A stretch of DNA of 64,000 nt, from positions 946,677-1,010,676 of the forward strand of contig RPFO01000082.1 of NCBI GenBank assembly GCA_009746045.1, in the 5' to 3' direction. Made by a program: the position numbers and the translations under genes. How positions within the stretch are numbered: the first letter of the stretch is position 1; each line of letters starts with the position of its first letter. The stretch comes from Mesostigma viride. Its lineage: Eukaryota; Streptophyta; Mesostigmatophyceae; Mesostigmatales; Mesostigmataceae. Under the pieces are notes generated by a model, which was given only the letters and a program-made list of their open reading frames with translations, was not told the origin of the DNA and did no database searches. Below are positions 23,824 to 34,059 of this stretch, piece after piece.

Positions 23824-23865
23824 CTTGGCTGCATGGCGCATGTCGCATATCTTAATTTCTCAAAG

Positions 23866-23879
23866 CCAACGGCCGTTGG
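23866..23879. repeat. CCAACGGCCGTTGG palindrome, last copy
   Basis: Exact copy just 3' of the multi-exon gene. I found no further copy from here to the right end. Confidence 0.9.
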
Positions 23880-24028
23880 ACTTACGAAACTGGACAAGTG
23901 CCAAGTGCGGATTGGGTACTAAAATGGGCATTCTTGTTGAGGATGACCAGTTGTGTTTATATATTTTTGCATGGTGGCGGATGACTTGGCGTGTTGTTGC
24001 ATTTTTACATACGGGTGTATGGTAGGCC

Positions 24029-24045
24029 TTAAACCCTAAACCCCT
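24029..24045 (-). repeat. short telomere-like CCCTAAA stretch
   Basis: TTAAACCCTAAACCCCT contains two plant-type telomere heptamers, the second imperfect. It sits at the boundary between the gene region and GT-rich DNA. Confidence 0.5.
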
Positions 24046-24063
24046 ACACTCCTAAACCATATT

Positions 24064-25857
24064 TACCCTTATATGTTGGGTGTGTTGTGTGAATGTTGGG
24101 TATGTGTGTTGGGGCGTGTGTGTTGTGTGTGTGTGTTGGGTGCATTCATGAAGGTGCGGGGGCGTGTAGGGTGTGTGCAAAGTGTCTTGTGTGTTGATGT
24201 TGGGTGTGGGGGGGGGGAGGTACATGTGTGTTGTGTGTGTGACTTAGTAGGTGTGTTGTGTGTGTGACTTAGGTGTGTGTGTTGTTTGTGTTGGATATGT
24301 GTTGTGTGTGTGTGTGTTGTGTGTGTGTAGGGTGTCTTGTGTGTTGGTTTCTTGTTTTTAGTAGGTGTTGGGTGTGTGTATGTCGGGTGCAAACATAGTG
24401 TGTGTGTGTGTGTGTGTCGGTATGTGTGTTGGGTGTCTTGTGTGTGTGTGTTCGGTATGTGTGTTGAGGCGTGTGTGTGTGCTCTGTGTATGTATGTTGT
24501 GTGTGTGTGTGTTGGGGCGTGTGCGTGTGTGTGTTGTGTGCATGTTAATTGTCATGTATTGGTGTTGAGTGTGAGGGGGGGATGGACGTGTGTGTTGTGT
24601 GTGACTTAGGTGTGTTATGTGTGTGTTGTGTGTGACTTAAGTGTGTAGTGTGTGTGTTGTGTGTGTTGGATGTGTGGTGTGGGTGTGGGTGTGGGTGTGT
24701 GGGTGGGTGGGGGGGGGGCCAAGTGTCTTGTGTGTTGGTATTGGGTTTGTGTGGGGGGGTGTACGTGTGTGTTGTGTGTGACTTAGGTGTGTTTTGTGTG
24801 TGTTGTGTGTGATCGACCTAGGTGTGTGTTGCGTGTGTGTGTTGGGTGTACATGTGTTCATAAAGGGTGTGGGTGTGTGTAGGGTGTGTGCAAAGTGTCT
24901 TGTGTGTTGGTGTTGGGTGTGGGGGGGGGAAAGTACGTGTGTGTTGTGTGTGTGACTTAGGTGTGTTGTGTGTGTGTTGTTTGCATGTTATTGTTGGTGT
25001 TGTGGGGGGGGGGATGTACGTGTACGTGTGTTGTGTGTTGGTGTCTTATTTTTAGGTGTTGGTGTGTGTGTCGTGGGTGCAAACATTGTGTGTGTGTGTG
25101 TTGGGTGTGTGTTGGGTGTCTTGTGTGTTTGGTGTTTTTGGTAGGTGTTGTGTGTGCGTGTTTTCGGTATGTGTGTTGGGTGTCTTGTGTGTGTGTGGTA
25201 TGTGTTTGGGTGTTGTTGTGTGTGCAGTGTTGGGGCATGTGTGTGTGTGTGTTGGGGCATGTGTGTGTGTTGTGGCATGTTAATTGTCATGTGTTGGTGT
25301 TGTGTGTGTGGGGGGGGGGATGTACGTGTGTGTTGTGTGTTACTTAGGTGTGTTATGTGTGTGTTGGGTGTGGGTGTCGTGGGCCGACCGGTGCAAACAT
25401 TGTGTGTGTGTGTGTGTGTTGGGTGTGTGTTGGGTGTCTTGTGTGTTGGTGTCTTGTTTTTAGTAGGTGTTGTGTGTGCGTGTTTTCGGTATGTGTGTTG
25501 GGTGTCTTTTGTGTGTGTGGTGTGTGTTTGGGTGTTGTTGTGTGTGCAGTGTTGGGGCATGTGTGTGTGTGTTGGGGCATGTGTGTGTGTGTGTTGGGGC
25601 ATGTGTGTCAGTGTGTGTGTTGTGGCCTGTTAATTGTCATGTGTTGGTGTTGTGTGTGGGGGGGCGGGATGTACCTATGTGTTGTGTGTTATAACAACTA
25701 TACTTAGGTGTGTTATGTGTGTGTTGCGTGTGTGTGTTGGGTGTGTGTTGCATGGCTGTCTTGTGTGTTGGTGTCTTGTTTTTAGGTGTTGGTGTGTGTC
25801 TTGGGTGCAAACATAGTGTGTGTGTGTGTTGGGTGTGTTGTTCGTGTGTGTATGAAA
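24064..25857 (+). repeat. GT-rich low-complexity tract
   Basis: About 1.8 kb built from TGTGTGTTGGGTGTGT-like words with scattered GGGGGGG runs. Larger blocks recur, for example those with GCAAACATTGTGTG and with TTTTCGGTATGTGTG. Cys/Val frames are repeat by-products. Confidence 0.93.
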
Positions 25858-25969
25858 ATATAGAAAATTGTTATATTTGACGATAGTCATAGTGTACTAC
25901 TAAAAACTTGTACATACATATGCTGGAATGATTTTCTTTTTACTATTTCATTCACTATTGCTTATTTCT

Positions 25970-27257
25970 TCACACATGTACATGCACGCAAGGGGCGGCT
26001 GCACATACACGTACACACACCGCGCACGCAAGGGGCGGCTGCACACACACGTACATCCACCGCGCACGCAAGGGGCAACTGCACACACACGTACATACAC
26101 CGCGCACGCAAGGGGCGAGTGCGCACACACGTACATACACCGCGCACGCAAGGGGCGGCTGCACACACACGTACACACACCATGCACGCAAGGGCCGGCT
26201 GCACTCACATGTACATACACCATGCACGCAAGGGGCGGCTGCACACACACGTACACACACCATGCACGCAAGGGCCGGCTGCACTCACATGTACATCCAC
26301 CGCGCACGCAAGGGCCGGCTGCACACACACGTACATACACCGCGCACGCAAGGGGCAACTGCACACACATGTACATACACCGCGCAACCACGGGGCGGCT
26401 GCACACACACGTACATACACCGCGCACGCAAGGGGCGGCTGCACACATACGTACCTACACCGCGCACGCAAGGGGCGACTGCACACACATGTACATCCAC
26501 CGCGCACGCAAGGGCCGGCTGCACACACACGTACACACACCATGCACGCAAGGGCCGGCTGCACACACACGTACATACACCGCGCACGCAAGGGGCGGCT
26601 GCACACACACGTACCTACACCGCGCACGCAAGGGGCGGCTGCACACACACGTACACACACCATGCACGCAAGGAGCGACTTCACGCACAGGTACACACAC
26701 CATGCACGCAAGGTTCGGCTGCACACACATGTACATCCACCGCGCACGCAAGGGGCGAGTGCAAACACATGTACATACACCGCGCACGCAAGGGGCAACT
26801 GCCCACACATGTACATCCACCGCGCACGCAAGGGCCGGCTGCACTCACATGTACACACACCGCGCACGCAAGGGCCGGCTGCACACACACGTACATACAC
26901 CGCGCACGCAAGGGGCAACTGCACACACACGTACACACCATGCACGCAAGGGGCTGCTGCACACACACTTACACTCACCATGCACGCGAGGGGCGGCTGC
27001 ACACACACGTACACACACCGCGCACGCAAGGGACGGCTGCACACACACGTACATACACCGCGCACGCAAGGGGCGGCTGCACTTACATGTACACACACCA
27101 CGCACGCAAGGGGCGGCTGCACACACACGTACATACACCGCGCACGCAAGGACCGGCTCCACTCACATGTACATCCACCGCGCAACCACGGGGCGGCTGC
27201 ACACACACGTACATACACCGCGCACGCAAGGGGCTGCTGCACACACACTTACACACA
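25970..27257 (+). repeat. 40-bp satellite, segment 1
   Basis: Head-to-tail 40-bp units: GCACACACACGTACATACAC then CGCGCACGCAAGGGGCGGCT. Common variants are CATGCACG for CGCGCACG, GGGCAACT, GGGCGAGT and GGGCCGGCT. Forty is not a multiple of three and the unit has no stop in several frames, so long Thr/His/Arg frames result. It ends where the copia element is inserted. Confidence 0.97.
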
Positions 27258-27262
27258 AAATG

Positions 27263-28007
27263 TGTCAAGGACATGGTCCTTGTATTTGTACCCACCTGAC
27301 CTGGCTAGATAGATAGAGGCTCTTGTACAGGAGCCACTGTTTTTTATCCCGTTGGATTTGGCCTACAAATGAGAAAGTTGTGGCCAGTTTTAGTAATCAG
27401 GGATTAGTACCTATGCCAAGTGGATCCTTATAGGCAGCTGACAAATCTGTCTATGTCAGCTGACCTATGACATGTGAGATGAGAATCTATGACAGGACAG
27501 CTGACTGATTGACATGTACACTGTGCATGTCAGATGTGGCGCTGATATGTTCACGCCAGATTTACTTCATCATCATCAGATCACACACAGAGAGATCTTT
27601 TATTAAATAGTTAGATTACTGTGCAGCAGTTACAAGTTAAGACTGTACATCAGTTACAAGATAAGGCTGTACAGCAGTTACAAGATAAGATTTATTCTTG
27701 TCTAGATCTGATTGGTAGCCTGTACACTGACCTAACCTGATTGGTGGCCTGAGTATTACATGAGAATATTCCTAGGCACATTCCTAGCCAGCCAATCAGG
27801 TCATTCCAGTTTTCTGCCTGTGTTTTTTCCTCGAGTTAATAAAACAACTGAGGAGCCTTGCCAAAGGTACTCCTCACTATCATTCTGCCTCAAACTGAGT
27901 CTCTGTCTCTTTGCTTCCATCCTCCATAGCCTGTACCTGCAAGGACAGGCACATTTGGGTTCCAATCACAAGCATTGTAGAAGGCAAACCCATTAGTTCT
28001 TTCAACA
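27263..28007 (+). repeat. copia 5' LTR
   Basis: 745 bp, TGTCAAGGACATGG to CTTTCAACA. It holds about three copies of a ~27-bp repeat around CAGTTACAAGATAAG near 27624-27690, and an AATAAAAC motif near the expected R region. Confidence 0.95.
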
Positions 28008-28020
28008 TGGTATCGGAGGT
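28008..28020 (+). promoter_or_regulatory. primer binding site, initiator-Met type
   Basis: TGGTATCGGAGGT follows the 5' LTR directly. It matches the TGGTATC(A/G)GAG pattern of copia elements primed by initiator methionine tRNA. Confidence 0.85.
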
Positions 28021-28098
28021 TTGATGCCTACCCTGCATTTGAGGAGCAGAGACATTCATCTGACTACCCCAGAGACAACACCCAGACCCAGATCAACC

Positions 28099-29142
28099 AT
28101 GGAGGATCAAGACACCCAAACTGCTACCAGACAGCCTGACTACACCTCTCTTGTTTCAACAGTTGCCAAGAGCTGCAAGAAATTTGTTGGTGCAGCTGGT
28201 GATGATTACAGCAAGTGGGAGGAGTGGAAGAATTTGTTTTTGGCTGTTGTCAGTCTTTTCAGTTTGGATGCTGTCCTGCTGGGTACTGAGGAGAATGACA
28301 GGGCTGATAAGGCCCTGTGGGCAGCTTTGCTCACCTGTCTAACAGGTGAAGCTGCACGCCTAATGGCCACTGTGGCCAACAAAACTGGTAGCCAAGCATG
28401 GCAGTGTCTCATGGAGAACTATGAGCAAACCAGGCTAACCAAGAGTCACAGGTTTGAGCTGAGGAGCAAGCTGCACCGCCTACAGAAGCTTCCTAACGAG
28501 ACCATGCAACAGCTTGTGAGGAGGGCGGAGCTTCTACGTGCTGACTACCAGGCTGCAGGGGGAGTCATCCAGGACCGTGATTTTGCTGCCATTCTACTGG
28601 GAGCACTGACAGACGAGTACCGCCCTGCGCTGGTGTCTGTACGGTTCAACGAGGAGGACCCACTACCTGTGGTGAAGAGGGCACTCATGGAGGCGGAGGA
28701 TCTGCTCAAGGGGGGACGTGCTGTGGTGAAAAAGGAGAGTGCTGGCACTGGCCAGGCCTACCACACCAACAGCAAGGGGAACGGGGGGACCAAGAAATGC
28801 AGTCACTGTGGCCTGTCAAATCACAAGGACAAAGACTGCTGGAAGGAGCATCCTGAGAAGGCCCCACGCTGGTACCCCAACCAGCACAGGGGGGCAAGGG
28901 CGGCAACCGAGGGAACCAGAACAAGGGACGCAACGCACCTGCTGGATCCGCTGCCAACGCAACTCAGGAGGCGGCTGAACTGCCGCCTGGCTTCTGCATG
29001 GTCACCATCGCCGAGGAGTCGCCGTCGACGCCGCTGGAGGCTGCTGCTCTCACGCAGTATACGTGCGACAACCTCACCTGGGTGCTGGACTCGGCTGCGA
29101 GCAGCCACATGTCCCCGTGCCGTTCTGACTTTGTGTCTCTGA
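28099..29142 (+). CDS. gag: copia Gag (nucleocapsid polyprotein)
   Basis: The ATG at 28099 begins MEDQDTQTATRQPDYTSLVS. The body resembles the UBN2-type copia Gag (WEEWKNLFLAV, ALWAALLTCLTGEAARL, TRLTKSHRFELRSKLHRLQKL). It is followed by a CCHC zinc knuckle CSHCGLSNHKDKDC, which binds the RNA genome. After about 28890 this frame becomes arginine-rich and looks non-coding up to its stop at 29142. The natural continuation (Gly/Asn-rich linker, then protease) lies in the -1 frame, so the functional Gag probably ends near the AGGGGGG run or fuses to Pol there. Confidence 0.9.
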   Translation: MEDQDTQTATRQPDYTSLVSTVAKSCKKFVGAAGDDYSKWEEWKNLFLAVVSLFSLDAVLLGTEENDRADKALWAALLTCLTGEAARLMATVANKTGSQAWQCLMENYEQTRLTKSHRFELRSKLHRLQKLPNETMQQLVRRAELLRADYQAAGGVIQDRDFAAILLGALTDEYRPALVSVRFNEEDPLPVVKRALMEAEDLLKGGRAVVKKESAGTGQAYHTNSKGNGGTKKCSHCGLSNHKDKDCWKEHPEKAPRWYPNQHRGARAATEGTRTRDATHLLDPLPTQLRRRLNCRLASAWSPSPRSRRRRRWRLLLSRSIRATTSPGCWTRLRAATCPRAVLTLCL

Positions 29143-32100
29143 CCCCCCACAGCAGGGCAATCGCTGGCTCCGGCGGACAGCTGCACGCTACCGGCCAGGG
29201 CACCATCGCTGTGGAGCTTCCTGGCCACAGCGTGCGCTTGCAAGGAGCGCTGCTTGTACCTGGCCTGAATGCACGACTCCTTTCAGTCGCGCAACTCGCA
29301 AAGGCAGGTCACAAGGTGGATTTCCACAAAGAGACAGTGGTGCTGGATAACAAGCATCACAAGATCGCCATGCAGAACAACATCTACGTGTTACCTGCGG
29401 CGAAGACAGCGCCAGCGATGGCTGCTGTGACGGTGGAGCGGCCGGTTAACCTGCTGCTGCACTGGCGTTTGGGCCATGCTGGTGCCGACCGCATCAAGAA
29501 GCTGGTTGCCATCCCTGCATCCAACTTGACGACGAGGAGTCCAACTGCTCCTGGCTGCCCATCCTGCCCGGCTGGCTTCATCAAGCGCCAGCCATTTCCG
29601 CCAGGGCAGCGGCGATCCACTGTGCCGCGCGCCAAGCTTCATGGCGACCTGCTGGGCCCGATGAGCGTCGAGTCGCTGGGGGGAGCCCGCTACTTCTTGG
29701 GCATCACTGACGATGCCACTCGGTGGCGATGGGGGTTTGCGCTCAAGACCAAGGACGAGGCGGTGGGGCGGTTTGCAGAGCTGCTCGTCCGCGATATTCG
29801 CCCCTTCTACGCCGGCTCTGTCGTGCTGCGCACCGACAATGACGCGGTCTTCACCGGTCAAGCCTGGCGGGCGGTGTGTGCTGAACACCGCGTCCACCAG
29901 GAGTTCTCCGCGCCTTACTGCCCTGAGCAGAACGGCGTAGCGGAGCGGCTCTGGGGCCTGGCAATGGGCATGACTCTAGCGATGTTGACACACGCCGGCC
30001 TGGGGAAGGCATACTGGGCATTGGCACTCCAGTGTGCTATTTATATCGTGAACCGCCTGCCGTGCTCCTCGAATCCTGGTGATGCCACGCCACACTTTTT
30101 GCTGACAGGTCATCACGCTGATCTGTCGCACATGCGCATTTTCGGCTGCCCAGCCTGGCATCGTGTGGAAGGGCATCGTGGCAAGCTGGAGGCCAAGGCC
30201 ATGCCTGGCATTTTTGTCGGTTATGCTCCCGACTCGCCGGCATATCTGATCCTGGACTCCGCCACTCGCACTTTGGTGCAACGTCGCCACGTGGCCTTCA
30301 ATGAGGCCTGGCGCAACGACGCCCTGCCATCACCTCAGCTGCTGCCGGCACTGGTGGAGGGGGAGGAGGCTTCCGAGCTTCTGCTGCCACCGGTCACTGA
30401 GAATTCTGTCCCTGGGCCTGATACTACTCTGGCCCTACCGCCCTCTGGTCCTGTGACTAGAGCCATGGCGCGGCGCGCCGCTGCCAGCAGTGAGGACGCT
30501 GCTGTGGGCGCTGCCAGCAGTGGGGGCACTGCTTTGGGGGATGCCAGTGGTGAGGGGGGCTCGCCACTGGAGGCTTTGTCGGGGGATGCCAGTGGTGAGG
30601 GGGGCTCGCCACTGGAGGAGGCGCCAGCGCCAAGTCCTGAGCCCAAACCCGCTGAGTCTGAGTCTGCACCTGTTTTCGCACCAAGTCCTGCGCTGGAGGC
30701 GTCGTCGGCTTCTACCTCTACACCACCTGGACACGTGTCGACGGCAGACACACCTGCTGCTGAATCTCCTTCTTCGTCCCAGCTACACAAATTAGTGCAG
30801 GCCCTCCGCGGCAAGCAACCGGCTGCCGCTATGGCCACTGCTGCACTGGTGTCCGACGGCGTTGCACATGATCCCCTCGCTCAGGTGTTACCCACAACCC
30901 CTCTTGATCGTGTTTCCCCTAAATGGGCTCGTTTTTACCCTGACTACATGAGTGTGCGTGATCTGTTTGATACTTTCTCACTCCACACTAGCTCAGGTTC
31001 CACGTCCATCCCCTCCTCTTTTGCTGAGGCCCATGCTAGCCCTGAGTGGCGTGCTGCGATGGATAGTGAGCTTTCTAGCATTCGCGAACATGCAGTATAT
31101 TCACTCGTTTCTTCCAAGTCTCTTCCTCGCACTGCCAAGGTCCTTCCATCTCGGTGGGTGTTTGCTGTCAAAAGCGATGGCCGTTTCAAGGCCCGTTTTG
31201 TTGTGAAGGGCTTTGCTCAGCGGGAAGGCATAGATTTCACTGAGGTCTTTAGCCCTACTGTTCGTTCCTCCACCATTCGTTTGGCACTAGCTTTTGGTGT
31301 CTCGTCTGGGTATGTGCTGAAGCAACTTGATGTTCGCACTGCGTTTTTGTACGCCCCACTTTCTGAGGACGTCTATGTGCGTCCTCCTGCTGGCTTTGAG
31401 CAGCGTGATGCCGCTGGTGATGTGCTGGTGTGGAAGCTGCAACGCAGCCTCTATGGCATCAAGCAGGCACCACGTAACTGGCACAAAACATTTAGTGCCT
31501 ATCTTCTCTCCGATGGTGCTGTACAAAGCCCAACGGATTCCTGCCTGTACGTGTATCCCACGTCTCGTACGTTTGTGTTTGTCCATGTCGACGACATTAT
31601 TGCAGGCAGTCCTTCCTCTTCCTGGCTGGCCTCGTGGTCTCATCGTTTGGCCAGCAAGTTTCAGATCACCGAGTCCGATGACCCTTCTTTTTTCCTCGGT
31701 GTTTCTCTCCATGTCGACCCTGTTTCCCGGTCTCTTTCCTTGCACCAAACTGTGTATATTGAGGCCCTGGCTGCCCGCTTTGGGCTTTCTCCCTCCTTCC
31801 CTGTACGCACCCCGGTCAGTGTGTCCCGTGTTAGTCCCCAACGCGAGGGGGGAATGCAGCTCAATGCCCCGGACACCCAGCTGTATCAGTCCAAAACCGG
31901 TGCCGTGCTGTATGTCGCGCTGTGGACACGTCCAGACATTGCTTTTGCTGTCAACCAACTGGCTCAGCACATGCAGGCACCCACGGCAGCCCACATGGAG
32001 GCTGCCGACCGCCTGATCCGGTACCTCTACACCACGAGGGACAAGGGTCTGCGGTATGGTCAGGAAGGGGGGCTGGAGGCCTGGACTGACGCTGACTGGG

Positions 32101-32537
32101 CTAACTGCCCAGAGTCCAGACGCTCTGTGACGGGCAACCTGGTCCTGTTCCGGGGTGCGCCCGTGGAGTGGTGCAGCCGCAAGCAACCCATTGTTGCTCT
32201 GTCTTCCTGCGAGGCAGAGTACATTGCTGCGAGCAGCGTCACCCAGCTGGTGCTGCCACTCAGGCGCCTGCTGGGAGACCTGGGTGCACCGGTGGAGGGG
32301 CCCACGACCGTGCTGTGCGACAACACTGGCGCGGTGGCCCTGGCCAAGGATCCTGTGCACCCCAAGCGCACCAAGCACATCGACGTGCGCTACCACTTCA
32401 TCCGTGAGCAGGTGGAGGGGGGCTCCATCTGCATGCGTCACTGCCCTGGCAAGGACAACCTGGCTGACATCTTCACCAAGGCCCTGGGAAGGGCACGGTT
32501 CATCACCCTGCGGGACAAGCTGCTGGTGTCTACTTAG
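28998..32537 (+). CDS. pol: copia Pol polyprotein
   Basis: 1179 residues from the ATG at 28998; the frame is open upstream to about 28885. Order of domains: aspartic protease WVLDSAASSH (catalytic D31); a GAG-pre-integrase zinc motif (HWRLGHAG, CPSC); integrase core with HGDLLGPM, RTDNDAVF and NGVAERLW supplying D, D and E; an acidic Ser/Pro-rich linker with a tandem GDASGEGGSPLE repeat; reverse transcriptase with QLDVRTAFLYAP and FVHVDDI; RNase H with WTDADWA, SSCEAEYIA and LCDNTGA; and the ADIFTKAL end. All key residues are present and there is no internal stop, so the enzyme is probably active. A stop at 32535-32537 is followed by ~100 bases and then the polypurine tract. Confidence 0.96.
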   Translation: MVTIAEESPSTPLEAAALTQYTCDNLTWVLDSAASSHMSPCRSDFVSLTPHSRAIAGSGGQLHATGQGTIAVELPGHSVRLQGALLVPGLNARLLSVAQLAKAGHKVDFHKETVVLDNKHHKIAMQNNIYVLPAAKTAPAMAAVTVERPVNLLLHWRLGHAGADRIKKLVAIPASNLTTRSPTAPGCPSCPAGFIKRQPFPPGQRRSTVPRAKLHGDLLGPMSVESLGGARYFLGITDDATRWRWGFALKTKDEAVGRFAELLVRDIRPFYAGSVVLRTDNDAVFTGQAWRAVCAEHRVHQEFSAPYCPEQNGVAERLWGLAMGMTLAMLTHAGLGKAYWALALQCAIYIVNRLPCSSNPGDATPHFLLTGHHADLSHMRIFGCPAWHRVEGHRGKLEAKAMPGIFVGYAPDSPAYLILDSATRTLVQRRHVAFNEAWRNDALPSPQLLPALVEGEEASELLLPPVTENSVPGPDTTLALPPSGPVTRAMARRAAASSEDAAVGAASSGGTALGDASGEGGSPLEALSGDASGEGGSPLEEAPAPSPEPKPAESESAPVFAPSPALEASSASTSTPPGHVSTADTPAAESPSSSQLHKLVQALRGKQPAAAMATAALVSDGVAHDPLAQVLPTTPLDRVSPKWARFYPDYMSVRDLFDTFSLHTSSGSTSIPSSFAEAHASPEWRAAMDSELSSIREHAVYSLVSSKSLPRTAKVLPSRWVFAVKSDGRFKARFVVKGFAQREGIDFTEVFSPTVRSSTIRLALAFGVSSGYVLKQLDVRTAFLYAPLSEDVYVRPPAGFEQRDAAGDVLVWKLQRSLYGIKQAPRNWHKTFSAYLLSDGAVQSPTDSCLYVYPTSRTFVFVHVDDIIAGSPSSSWLASWSHRLASKFQITESDDPSFFLGVSLHVDPVSRSLSLHQTVYIEALAARFGLSPSFPVRTPVSVSRVSPQREGGMQLNAPDTQLYQSKTGAVLYVALWTRPDIAFAVNQLAQHMQAPTAAHMEAADRLIRYLYTTRDKGLRYGQEGGLEAWTDADWANCPESRRSVTGNLVLFRGAPVEWCSRKQPIVALSSCEAEYIAASSVTQLVLPLRRLLGDLGAPVEGPTTVLCDNTGAVALAKDPVHPKRTKHIDVRYHFIREQVEGGSICMRHCPGKDNLADIFTKALGRARFITLRDKLLVST

Positions 32538-32631
32538 ATATGCAGTTGTATATGCCCACAGGGGCTGAGAGCTTTTTTTGCTCTAAGTGTTATACTTGAC
32601 AGGATAGCACTAGAGCAAGGTCATGTGTTGT

Positions 32632-32639
32632 AAGGGGGG
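32632..32639 (+). promoter_or_regulatory. polypurine tract
   Basis: AAGGGGGG directly abuts the TG of the 3' LTR, where plus-strand DNA synthesis starts. Confidence 0.9.
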
Positions 32640-33384
32640 TGTCAAGGACATGGTCCTTGTATTTGTACCCACCTGACCTGGCTAGATAGATAGAGGCTCT
32701 TGTACAGGAGCCACTGTTTTTTATCCCGTTGGATTTGGCCTACAAATGAGAAAGTTGTGGCCAGTTTTAGTAATCAGGGATTAGTACCTATGCCAAGTGG
32801 ATCCTTATAGGCAGCTGACAAATCTGTCTATGTCAGCTGACCTATGACATGTCAGATGAGAATCTATGACAGGACAGCTGACTGATTGACATGTACACTG
32901 TGCATGTCAGATGTGGCGCTGATATGTTCACGCCAGATTTACTTCATCATCATCAGATCACACATAGAGAGATCTTTTATTAAATAGTTAGATTACTGTG
33001 CAGCAGTTACAAGTTAAGACTGTACATCAGTTACAAGATAAGACTGTACAGCAGTTACAAGATAAGATTTATTCTTGTCTAGATCTGATTGGTAGCCTGT
33101 ACACTGACCTAACCTGATTGGTGGCCTGAGTATTACATGAGAATATTCCTAGGCACATTCCTAGCCAGCCAATCAGGTCATTCCAGTTTTCTGCCTGTGT
33201 TTTTTCCTCGAGTTAATAAAACAACTGAGGAGCCTTGCCTAAGGTACTCCTCACTATCATTCTGCCTCAAACTGAGTCTCTGTCTCTTTGCTTCCATCCT
33301 CCATAGCCTGTACCTGCAAGGACAGGCACATTTGGGTTCCAATCACAAGCATTGTAGAAGGCAAACCCATTAGTTCTTTCAACA
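32640..33384 (+). repeat. copia 3' LTR
   Basis: 745 bp, same ends as the 5' LTR. Visible differences include CATGTCAGATG/CATGTGAGATG, CACATAGAG/CACACAGAG, GATAAGACTG/GATAAGGCTG and CCTAAGG/CCAAAGG. Confidence 0.95.
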
Positions 33385-33389
33385 AAATG

Positions 33390-33493
33390 CACGCTTGGGG
33401 CGACGGCACTCACATGTACATACACCGCGCACGAAAGGGGTGGCTGCACACACACGTACATCCACCGCGCACGCAAGGGGCGGCTGCACACAC
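33390..33493 (+). repeat. 40-bp satellite, segment 2
   Basis: About 2.5 units between the copia TSD and the next element's TSD. They include the variants ACGCTTGGGGCGACGG and ACGAAAGGGGTGG, in the same order as at 46500-46600. Confidence 0.93.
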
Positions 33494-34059
33494 ACATATG
33501 TCAAAAATGTCATGCTGTGACCATGGGAGGTTGTTGATATTACATTAATAATGATGACCTCATTTACGACTTTGTCATGATGGAAATATTTTGTCAACCA
33601 CCATGGCTGAAAGGTGCCATTTTCTAGAATAGTGGTGGTCAGAAAAGATAAAAAGTGGCGTGTAGCCCAGCCACCACCTATATGGCTGGTCGGCAGGACC
33701 ACAACATAATTAACTTAACATGACAGCTAGGCAACACTTAACCAGTGCTAGATGCTGCCTGCTGGCAAATCATGGTTGTACCATGGCAGACAGAATTAGG
33801 TACGCCTAGCTGACGGTCCAGGTACCACGAATTGAATTATTGGCGCCTGTCCTATATGGGCCATGCGCCACATGACACGACATGGATTGTACTACAGTGC
33901 CGTATAGTGACCAGGCACATATATATTAAAAATATAATTACTTACAGCAGAGTGAAATCACTCAAACCAAAGCAAACGCCCAGCTATAAACCTATATACA
34001 GAGCCATGTCAAAGCTCTATACTACGATAAGACCAATGGAAACGCCTAACGGGAGGAAC

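Larger units (their letters stand above)
27258..33389 (+). mobile_element. complete Ty1/copia retrotransposon with TSD
   Basis: Two 745-bp LTRs starting TG and ending CA, a primer site, gag, pol in copia order (protease, integrase, RT, RNase H) and a polypurine tract. A 5-bp target duplication AAATG lies at 27258-27262 and 33385-33389. The uninterrupted target is seen in the same satellite near 46496-46500 (ACAAAATGCACGCTTGGGG). The LTRs differ at about four positions by eye, so insertion was recent. Confidence 0.97.

Noticed and set aside
24064-25857. Cys/Val-rich frames resembling membrane proteins
   Set aside because: Low-complexity GT DNA gives the hydrophobic-looking text.
28885-28900. 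Classical -1 frameshift heptamer between copia gag and pol
   Set aside because: The zero-frame codons AGG GGG do not fit X XXY YYZ slippage.
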